From a virus: DNA of 64,000 nt. Shown piece by piece: positions 57,515 to 64,000 of the stretch. The first letter of the stretch is position 1; each line of letters opens with the position of its first letter. The notes beneath the pieces are model-generated. The model searched no databases. It was given only the letters and a program-made list of their open reading frames with translations, and was not told where the DNA came from. The stretch spans positions 1 through 64,000 of the IMG/VR virus record IMGVR_UViG_3300046004_001116. The stretch is one strand, 5' to 3'. The translations under genes were made by a program, and so were the position numbers.

Positions 57515-58363
57515 ATGCAGCATTCTTTAAATTCAGAATTTCACAAACTAATTAACAAGATAGAAAATCAAGGTTTCTTATCACAGCCTAGAGGATTAAA
57601 AGTTAAAGAATTAGAAATGGAAAGGTTAACGATTAACCCAACCATGCCTTTAGCTGATTTTGATGCTCGTCCTTTTAACTGGAAGTATTTCATGGGTGAG
57701 ATGGCTTGGTATTTAAAACAAGATAGAAATGTTGATTACATTAATAACTTTTCATCTTTTTGGAAAAACATTGCTGATGAAGAAGGCAACATACATTCAA
57801 ACTACGGGCATTTACTTTTTGGAAAACAAATTCAATGGGCACTTGACTCATTAAAGAAAGACATTAACACAAGACAAGGAATTGCTTTTATCAGTAACCC
57901 AGGCGTGCAATATCCTGGTAATAAAGATTTTGTTTGCACAATTTATCTTAACTTTTGGGTAAGAAACAATAAGTTAAATATGAAAGTTCAGATGCGCTCA
58001 AATGATATCTTTTACGGATTAACTTTTGATGCACCATTCTTTGCGTTTGTGCAACAAACAATGCATCAGTGGTTATTAGAATCGTATCCTGACTTAACAT
58101 TAGGTACTTATTATCATTGTGCAGATAACATTCACTTTTATGAAAGACACTTTGAGCTTGCTCAAGAAATCATAAAAGAACCAATTAAAAATCCAAACTT
58201 CTTTTTACTTAAAACTCCGTTATTTGTTATGAAAGATAACATTATGGTATTAACTGTAGCAGGTATTAAGTTCTTAAATGAAGTTGAAGAACTAATTCAA
58301 AACAAACCTATAACACAAGAACAATCTAAAGCTGTTCTAAACAATTATTTTTACATTCAATAA
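57515..58363 (+). CDS. Thymidylate synthase-family enzyme, dCMP hydroxymethylase-like
   Basis: A 282-residue enzyme. Catalytic Cys lies in DFVCTIYLNF near residue 138, followed by MRSNDIFYGLTFD near 158 and HFYERHF near 210. Thymidylate synthase has Asn at the end of the GLPFN motif; this protein has Asp (GLTFD), like T4 dCMP hydroxymethylase (GFRND), the residue that selects dCMP over dUMP. Therefore 5-hydroxymethyl-dCMP is the favoured product. A thymidylate synthase is the alternative. Confidence 0.75.
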   Translation: MQHSLNSEFHKLINKIENQGFLSQPRGLKVKELEMERLTINPTMPLADFDARPFNWKYFMGEMAWYLKQDRNVDYINNFSSFWKNIADEEGNIHSNYGHLLFGKQIQWALDSLKKDINTRQGIAFISNPGVQYPGNKDFVCTIYLNFWVRNNKLNMKVQMRSNDIFYGLTFDAPFFAFVQQTMHQWLLESYPDLTLGTYYHCADNIHFYERHFELAQEIIKEPIKNPNFFLLKTPLFVMKDNIMVLTVAGIKFLNEVEELIQNKPITQEQSKAVLNNYFYIQ

Positions 58364-58375
58364 ACACAATCAATC

Positions 58376-58810
58376 ATGGAAGAAATTATCGACAAGAGAA
58401 TTAAAATAGCAAGAACAAGAACTGGTGTACCATGTCTTTGGGAAAGCACAATGAAATTTGCTGACTTAAGAAGAGCTACTGCAATTCTTGATAAAAATGG
58501 AAAATCAAAAGCAGCTGTATTTTTAAACGCTGATAAAGAAAAGCAAGCCTTAGTGCCTATTCAACAAAATGACTACATAGCAAAAGCATTTGAAGATAAA
58601 CACGGAGTTGCTTTATCAGTATTTAAAGTTACTGAAATTTCATCAATGGAAAACACGGCAACAATAGTTCCGGTGTACCGCAAATCATCTTTAATTGCTG
58701 AGTATGAAGTTCCTACTGAATATAAGCATATGATAGAATCTGTTATTAGTAAATTAGGAAACACAAAACACGTAGTTTCTTATATGTCAGAATTTGAAAC
58801 TGCTAAATAA
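58376..58810 (+). CDS. Unknown 144-residue protein
   Basis: A soluble alpha/beta protein with many Lys and Ala residues. No motif recognised. It follows the hydroxymethylase-like gene after 12 bases and may belong to its operon. Confidence 0.6.
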   Translation: MEEIIDKRIKIARTRTGVPCLWESTMKFADLRRATAILDKNGKSKAAVFLNADKEKQALVPIQQNDYIAKAFEDKHGVALSVFKVTEISSMENTATIVPVYRKSSLIAEYEVPTEYKHMIESVISKLGNTKHVVSYMSEFETAK

Positions 58811-58884
58811 GTTGTTAAAAACTTTAAGGTAAAACTATTGCTTATTCAGATTATTTAGATTAAATTTATACAAATAATAAAACT

Positions 58885-59247
58885 ATGACACAATACTTAA
58901 TCTATGTAAGAGGTGAAAAGGTGGAAAGCCTTTCTTCTTGGTTTAGACATCAATTTGGTCCTCATTCAAAATTACTTAGGTTAAACAAATCTGATGTTGC
59001 TTTTGACGTAGAGGCTAGAAAATCAGGCTTTGTCTCTATGATGATAGGACATGAAGAATTTACTAGACTGCAAGATTTTCTCGATGACCCTGAAAATATA
59101 AAGAAACCTATTAATAGAGAAGCTGTGTTAGTAGAATACTTAACAAGAATGGGTGATTCTCCTAGAAATAGATTTTCACCCGCTGCACAAAGTGTTGAAG
59201 ACATCATTACCATAGTTGCTGATATAATTGAAGAAAAATACTTTTAA
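58885..59247 (+). CDS. Unknown 120-residue protein
   Basis: A small alpha/beta protein, 2 bases before the cREC gene. No family recognised. Confidence 0.6.
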   Translation: MTQYLIYVRGEKVESLSSWFRHQFGPHSKLLRLNKSDVAFDVEARKSGFVSMMIGHEEFTRLQDFLDDPENIKKPINREAVLVEYLTRMGDSPRNRFSPAAQSVEDIITIVADIIEEKYF

Positions 59248-59249
59248 TC

Positions 59250-59693
59250 ATGAGTTACAAATTATACCTTGACGATATCCGAATGCCACATGTAAGTGCA
59301 AAGAAATTTCCTTACTTGGCTGAACTATACAATGATCCGACTTGGATTATAGTTAGAAGTTACGATGAATTTACAAGTCAAATTAAAAATAGTTGGGAAA
59401 CTACAAAAGAAGCACCAAGTATTATATCTTTTGACCATGATCTTGGCCCAGAACATACAAAATACTTTTTTGATAATGGTGGGCGAGAAAACCCACCTAA
59501 TCCAGACGATGCTACTTTTACTGAAAAGACAGGAAAAGACTGCGCAAATTGGTTAGTTGATTTTTGTGAGACCAAAGGAATGCCGTTACCCGATTTTTAT
59601 ATTCATAGCGCAAATCCTGTAGGTGGTAAAAACATTGAGTCATTATTAACACAATACAAAAAATTCTTAAGACAAGTCAATGAGCTGGAATAA
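59250..59693 (+). CDS. Cyclic-phosphate processing receiver (cREC) protein
   Basis: A 147-residue protein with the cREC pattern: YLDDIRMP (residues 5-12), IISFDHDLGPEH near 58, TGKDCANWLVDF near 92 and HSANPVGGKNI near 117. The cREC family is predicted to process 2',3'-cyclic phosphate RNA ends and often occurs in phages with RNA-repair genes. It would fit repair of cleaved or permuted tRNAs. Overlaps the next gene by 14 bases. Confidence 0.8.
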   Translation: MSYKLYLDDIRMPHVSAKKFPYLAELYNDPTWIIVRSYDEFTSQIKNSWETTKEAPSIISFDHDLGPEHTKYFFDNGGRENPPNPDDATFTEKTGKDCANWLVDFCETKGMPLPDFYIHSANPVGGKNIESLLTQYKKFLRQVNELE

Positions 59694-59946
59694 ATATGAT
59701 GAAGAAGAAGAAAAAATGTATCTTGAAGATGCAAAAGTTCTACACCGTATGACTAGACCAAGAAGTCCACTTATACGTGAATACATACAAGATCCTAAAG
59801 ACCACGAACTTATTCACGTTATCATCAAAAGACGTGTAGGTAATGTATGGACAAATTCTTCAATGATTGTTGATACACATTTATGTACTTGGCTAAACCA
59901 TGATTTATCACAAGGCTGGATTGATGAACTAGCCGTACCAAAATAA
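59680..59946 (+). CDS. Unknown 88-residue protein
   Basis: A small protein with an acidic start and basic middle, overlapping the cREC gene. No motif recognised. Confidence 0.55.
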   Translation: MSWNKYDEEEEKMYLEDAKVLHRMTRPRSPLIREYIQDPKDHELIHVIIKRRVGNVWTNSSMIVDTHLCTWLNHDLSQGWIDELAVPK

Positions 59947-59952
59947 TTAACT

Positions 59953-60651
59953 ATGATATACTTTACATCAGATTCCCATTATAACCACAAGAATATTGTA
60001 AGTGGTGTTACCCGTTGGGAAGACAAAAGCGGATGTCGTGATTTCGCAACAAAAGAAGAAATGGACGAGGCAATTATTGCTAACATAAACAAAGTTGTCA
60101 AAACTGACGATACACTGTTTCATTTAGGTGATGTTGCTTTTCAAGGTCCTGACAAAGTAAAAGAATTTAGAGCTAGAATAAAATGTAAGACTGTTCATTT
60201 AATCTTGGGTAATCATGATGTGGATATTCATACATTAAAAGAACTACAAGAATTATTCACTACTGTTGATTTCTATCGTGAGATTAACATTAACGGACAA
60301 AAGATTATTCTTTGTCATTATCCGCTAAGAACTTGGAATAAATGGCACCACGGAAGTTGGATGTTACACGGACACTGTCACGGTAAACTTCAACACCAAA
60401 TTCCTGCAAGTTTACTTAAACGTTTACTTGAAGAAAAAGAAATGGATGTTCTATGGGCTCTTGCTAATAATGAAGATGTTGAAGGCTACTGTCCTAACGG
60501 TAGATCTCTTGATGTTGGACTTGATACACACCCGCAATTCCGTCCGTATAGCATGTCTGAATTACATGATATTATGGCAAAGAAAACCTTTACTGCTACT
60601 GATGCACATAATGAAGATTCCGCAAGGAAAACTAATATGGGAGCAAGATAA
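59953..60651 (+). CDS. Metallophosphoesterase
   Basis: A 232-residue calcineurin-like phosphoesterase: SDSHYNHKNI (residues 6-15), HLGDVAFQG near 57, LGNHD near 84, CHYPLRTW near 117 and HGHCHG near 133. It belongs to the phage type common beside RNA-repair genes. Substrate unknown; cyclic phosphodiester or RNA-end processing is plausible beside the cREC gene. Confidence 0.85.
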   Translation: MIYFTSDSHYNHKNIVSGVTRWEDKSGCRDFATKEEMDEAIIANINKVVKTDDTLFHLGDVAFQGPDKVKEFRARIKCKTVHLILGNHDVDIHTLKELQELFTTVDFYREININGQKIILCHYPLRTWNKWHHGSWMLHGHCHGKLQHQIPASLLKRLLEEKEMDVLWALANNEDVEGYCPNGRSLDVGLDTHPQFRPYSMSELHDIMAKKTFTATDAHNEDSARKTNMGAR

Positions 60652-60671
60652 ATACTAAAAATCTAGTTACG

Positions 60672-61727
60672 ATGCTATCATATACAGAATGGATATTAAA
60701 TGAAGGAGGATGGTCTTCTATTAAAACTCAAGGAATAAAAATCACACCAGCAATACTAAAAGTTGCTGATGATTATGTTAAGCAATTATTTGCTGACTTT
60801 GAGAAATGGATGTCTAAGACTTATCCTGATACATTACCTTTAAAAGGAATCCGTCCTGTAGGCTCAGGAATCTATTACGAAGAAGATTTAAAGAATGAAC
60901 CGGAGAAAATATACGGAGATATAGATTATCTTGTAGAATATCCTGTCTATGGTGATTCTTCAGATCCTCGTAAAACTGAAACTGACGCTATTCGTTTTTA
61001 CAATAAAGCAATGTTTCAATTCTTCAATGAAACAAAATACAAAGGTGTAGATTTAAAAGATTCTCGAGGTGCAGACGGTACCGGAGCAGTTCTTATTGCT
61101 GAAGTACAACCCAATGTATACATTCAAGTAGATTTTGTCTCTACACACGCAAAATATGTAGAATGGGCGCTTGACCGTTTTACACCTATTCACAATATTA
61201 AAGGATTCGTCTCAGGAAACCTTTACTCTTCACTTGCTGATGCACTTTCTATTTCTATGGGAGATAGAGGTGCACGAGCAAAACTTCAAGCAGGAGCACT
61301 TGTTCCGTTTCGTATGAGAAAAGATGTTGAAGAACTTGCAATCTCTATGAATTTCAAAACGCTTTTCACAGACATTGTCAGTTTCTTCATGTCTTTAAAA
61401 GATAACACTACATCACCAGAATTTCAGCAGTCAGATATTGCAGGTATTGATTCTAAGAATCTTACATTAGCAGGAATTGCTAAAGGAATCTCTTCACTTG
61501 CAGATGTTCTTGAAAGAAACGGTATTCTTGATGGAAAAACTGTTCAGTTTAAAAATGCAGCAGATATGAAAAGAGCCGTTGCACAAAATTACTCTGCTAA
61601 GATGGCTGAATTACGTGGAGATTCTAAATTTAACAAAGCCGCTGACCCAATGGCAATAGCCACACGAGATAAGATATTTAAAGTTTCTAAAGATTCAGAG
61701 GATGAAGTTGCCTCTATCTTAAAATAA
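60672..61727 (+). CDS. Pol-beta-type nucleotidyltransferase with capsid-targeting-like leader
   Basis: A 351-residue protein. PVGSG near residue 54 and YGDIDYLVEYP near 73 form the GS...DxD core of pol-beta-fold nucleotidyltransferases, a group that includes CCA-adding enzymes and protein nucleotidylylases. The N-terminus LSYTEWILNEGG has the T4-like cut pattern LNE/G, so the enzyme may be packaged and injected, like T4 Alt. Substrate unknown. Confidence 0.65.
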   Translation: MLSYTEWILNEGGWSSIKTQGIKITPAILKVADDYVKQLFADFEKWMSKTYPDTLPLKGIRPVGSGIYYEEDLKNEPEKIYGDIDYLVEYPVYGDSSDPRKTETDAIRFYNKAMFQFFNETKYKGVDLKDSRGADGTGAVLIAEVQPNVYIQVDFVSTHAKYVEWALDRFTPIHNIKGFVSGNLYSSLADALSISMGDRGARAKLQAGALVPFRMRKDVEELAISMNFKTLFTDIVSFFMSLKDNTTSPEFQQSDIAGIDSKNLTLAGIAKGISSLADVLERNGILDGKTVQFKNAADMKRAVAQNYSAKMAELRGDSKFNKAADPMAIATRDKIFKVSKDSEDEVASILK

Positions 61728-61744
61728 GAACTATTGTATTACTT

Positions 61745-61757
61745 GTGAATATATAAT
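61745..61757 (+). promoter_or_regulatory. Late-promoter-like box
   Basis: GTGAATATATAAT, in a flank also found at 38332. Confidence 0.5.
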
Positions 61758-61796
61758 CTATAACCATGTGATCTTTAATCACGCAAAACTACATTT

Positions 61797-62123
61797 ATGT
61801 TAAAAAGAATTTGGAACTTCTTCTTTGGAAGAAAAGAGGTCCCTACTATTGCCGTTGAAATAAACACAATAGAAGTTACTGAAGCTAAAACAGTAAAACC
61901 TTTAAAAGACGTTCACTTCCCAGTTACTGCATTAGCGGAAACTTTAGCTCCTGCTGAAGTGAAAAAAGCTCGTAAACCGAGAAAACCAAAACCAGCTGTT
62001 GCTAAAGAAGAAGTTGTTACTGACTCTGCTGATGCTCCAGTAAAAAAGAAACGCAGATACTACAAACCGCGTAAAAAGAAAACTGACGATGGCTCAGCTA
62101 AACCTACAGAAAAGAGCCTTTAA
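61797..62123 (+). CDS. Small protein with very basic tail
   Basis: A 108-residue protein: an N-terminal amphipathic segment (KRIWNFFFGRK), a neutral middle, and a Lys/Arg/Pro-rich second half (KKARKPRKPKP and KKKRRYYKPRKKK). Such tails bind DNA or RNA non-specifically. Histone-like or packaging-related function is possible. Confidence 0.6.
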   Translation: MLKRIWNFFFGRKEVPTIAVEINTIEVTEAKTVKPLKDVHFPVTALAETLAPAEVKKARKPRKPKPAVAKEEVVTDSADAPVKKKRRYYKPRKKKTDDGSAKPTEKSL

Positions 62124-62135
62124 TCCGGCTCTTTT
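62110..62135 (+). terminator. Intrinsic terminator overlapping the gene end
   Basis: AAAGAGCC pairs with GGCTCTTT around an 8-base loop, then TTC. The 5' strand lies inside the last codons. Confidence 0.7.
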
Positions 62136-62166
62136 CAATGTAAGAAATCAATTGTAAATATATTAT

Positions 62167-63318
62167 ATGAAAAAAGACAAATCTCCTACTATATGTCTTA
62201 ACATGATCGTCAAGAATGAATCTCGAATCATGAAAAGATGTTTGGAATCTGTACTACCTTTTATAGATACATGGTGTATTGTTGACACAGGTTCTACTGA
62301 TGGCACACAAGATATCATAAAAGAAATCTTAAAAGATAAACCTGGAATACTTCATGAAAAACCTTGGGTTAACTTTGGCCACAACCGTAATGAAGCATTA
62401 GCACTCGCAAGATCATGGGGTGATTTTACTTTATTAACTGATGCTGACATGGTATTAGTTGATAAAGGATTTAAGAAAGACAAACTTGATATTAACATCG
62501 ATGTTTATGATATTGCTCAAGATAACTTAGGAACATATTATCATAACATGCGAGTTCTTAATAATAAAAAGACTTGGAGATGTATTGGCGTAACACATGA
62601 ATATTATGACTGTGTTGAAGGTGTTCAATCAAGAGCGGTTCTTGATACATTGTTTTTTGATGATGTATCTGACGGCGGATCTAAAGGTGATAAGTTTCCT
62701 CGTGATATTGCTTTACTAGAGCAAGGACTTATTGACGAACCTGAGAATGGCCGTTATATGTTTTATCTTGCTCAATCCTACCGAGATTTTGGCAATCTTG
62801 ACAAAGCTATTGAATGGTACACAAAACGTGTTGAGTTTGGTGGATGGGAAGAAGAGCAATGGTTTGCGCAGTATATGATAGGTTGGTGCATGATACAAAA
62901 AGACTTACCATTTGATGAAGTATATCCAGTGACAATGAAAGCTTGGATGATGAGACCTTGGAGATCTGAACCAATTTCAGTGTTAGCAGCGCATGCTAAA
63001 AAATTAGGAATGTGGCAACACGCGTATCAATTATCAAAAATATGTGCTACTACACCTTGGCCTGCTAATGATGTTCTATTTATAGTAAAATCTATTTATG
63101 GACCGTTTAGTGTTGATGAATTTGCAGTTGCTGCATTTTGGGCTGGCCAGTATGCTGAAGCAGAACAAGCCAATCTTTCATTGCTAAATAACCCAGAACT
63201 TGATAAACATCAAATACCAAGAATTAAGAAAAATCTTTGGTTCTCACGAAAAAACTTAGGTGTATACAACGAAGAATCTTTAAATAATTACTTCGAAGAA
63301 AAACGAAAAACAATATGA
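62167..63318 (+). CDS. Family 2 glycosyltransferase with TPR-like tail
   Basis: A 383-residue protein. LNMIVKNESRIMKRCLESV (residues 11-29) and LTDADMVLV near 96 define a GT2 domain of the SunS-like group; CIVDTGSTDGT lies near 37. Residues from about 190 on look like TPR helices (NGRYMFYLAQSYRDFGNLDK). Related proteins glycosylate peptides or proteins. Its stop overlaps the next start by 3 bases. Confidence 0.82.
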   Translation: MKKDKSPTICLNMIVKNESRIMKRCLESVLPFIDTWCIVDTGSTDGTQDIIKEILKDKPGILHEKPWVNFGHNRNEALALARSWGDFTLLTDADMVLVDKGFKKDKLDINIDVYDIAQDNLGTYYHNMRVLNNKKTWRCIGVTHEYYDCVEGVQSRAVLDTLFFDDVSDGGSKGDKFPRDIALLEQGLIDEPENGRYMFYLAQSYRDFGNLDKAIEWYTKRVEFGGWEEEQWFAQYMIGWCMIQKDLPFDEVYPVTMKAWMMRPWRSEPISVLAAHAKKLGMWQHAYQLSKICATTPWPANDVLFIVKSIYGPFSVDEFAVAAFWAGQYAEAEQANLSLLNNPELDKHQIPRIKKNLWFSRKNLGVYNEESLNNYFEEKRKTI

Positions 63319-64000
63319 ACATAGGAATACTCGCATCTGTCTATGGATATGGTCCTGAACAGATTAAACCTTGGGTTGAAAGTTTAAAAGCAACAAAATT
63401 TGGTGGTAAAGTTTTTGTGGTAGTTTACAACCCACAAGATTCTATTTTATTAGATTACCTAAAAGAAAACGGAATCTTTACTTTTACTAGTGAATTAAAC
63501 GGTGATACCAACATGGCTACTCAAAGATTTTTGGAATATTCAGAAATCTTAAAATCTGAATACACAAGTGATGTTGATGCATTTATCGCAACAGACATAC
63601 GTGATGTAATCTTTCAGTCAGACCCAGGTGTTTGGTTAAAAAATAACATTCAAGATTATGATTTAGTTGCAACATCAGAAGGTGTTACATTTAGACACGA
63701 AGATTGGAATGGGGATAACTTAGAATTACATTTAGGTAAGAACTTGTTCCTAAAACTTGCAGACAAAGAAACTTTATGTTCTGGAATCATTGCAGGCAAA
63801 AAGGAAATGTTAATTAAATTGTTTCAAACAGTTTATGAATTAGCATTCTTTTCAGCTGACCCAGGTGCTTTTGTTGACCAAATCTTTTACGCTGCCGCAA
63901 TATACGAAGTATTTGCTGAAAGAACAAAAATAGTTCCTGCTAGTGATAACTGGTGCGCAAACTTAGGAACAATTAAAGCAATTCCTGAAAGTTCACAAGA
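63315..64000 (+). CDS. Glycosyltransferase-like protein, cut by the window end
   Basis: Open from ATG 63315 to the last base, at least 228 residues. FIATDIRDVIFQ near residue 92 is a DxxD motif of GT-A enzymes that act on surface glycans, and SGIIAGKKEM near 157 is typical of the acceptor side. The rest of the gene lies outside the window. Confidence 0.65.
   Translation, partial: MNIGILASVYGYGPEQIKPWVESLKATKFGGKVFVVVYNPQDSILLDYLKENGIFTFTSELNGDTNMATQRFLEYSEILKSEYTSDVDAFIATDIRDVIFQSDPGVWLKNNIQDYDLVATSEGVTFRHEDWNGDNLELHLGKNLFLKLADKETLCSGIIAGKKEMLIKLFQTVYELAFFSADPGAFVDQIFYAAAIYEVFAERTKIVPASDNWCANLGTIKAIPESSQ

Overview
This window is a 64 kb internal piece of a large tailed-phage genome (T4-like capsid genes, jumbo-phage gene content) that very probably infects a Bacteroidota host. 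Every convincing gene is on the plus strand, genes are tightly packed and often overlap by a few bases, and starts lack Shine-Dalgarno sequences, which is usual for Bacteroidota. A BT4734-like domain, a FISUMP domain, a DUF285/BspA repeat protein and an Hc1-type histone-like protein point to the same host group. Most transcription units start 20-50 bases after an ATATATA-type box resembling the T4 late promoter; a second, longer TATAAT-type promoter precedes several small genes.

Layout. 0-14 kb: a homing endonuclease, an HD hydrolase, a short paralogue of the major capsid protein, a collagen-like fibre, many small unknown genes, two HAD proteins and a 933-residue DUF285 repeat protein. 14.0-14.5 kb: a tmRNA. 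14.6-19.1 kb: a late-promoter operon encoding PEP mutase, phosphonopyruvate decarboxylase, a methyltransferase, a PntC-like cytidylyltransferase and AEP transaminase, that is, a route from PEP to CMP-aminoethylphosphonate. 19.2-29.8 kb: prohead protease fused to a repeat scaffold, major capsid protein, coiled-coil core protein, SET-domain protein, small core-like proteins, Hc1-like protein, secreted nuclease. 30.5-37.8 kb: a large RNA array with tRNAs for all 20 amino acids, two tRNA genes whose halves are in reversed (permuted) order, several tRNA mimics without a usable anticodon, pseudoknotted RNAs and a compact RNase P RNA. 37.9-46.5 kb: a Pth2-like gene with an in-frame TAG, thioredoxin, a structured RNA locus, a Ro60/TROVE protein, a GIY-YIG endonuclease, an initiator tRNA. 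46.5-64 kb: metallophosphoesterases, a LicD-like transferase, HAD, a nucleotidyltransferase-kinase fusion, seven glycosyltransferase-like proteins, a C5-cytosine methyltransferase, a dNMP kinase, a thymidylate-synthase-family enzyme with dCMP-hydroxymethylase features and a cREC protein.

How it may work together. The RNA array, tmRNA, RNase P RNA, Pth2-like protein and RNA-repair-type proteins suggest a phage that carries much of its own tRNA supply, processing and quality control; the permuted tRNAs would need RNase P plus a joining step. The phosphonate operon could feed CMP-AEP to a LicD-type transferase and so decorate a glycan, the virion or the hypermodified DNA suggested by the 50-58 kb genes. 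Family assignments come from motifs read by eye; no database or folding program was run.
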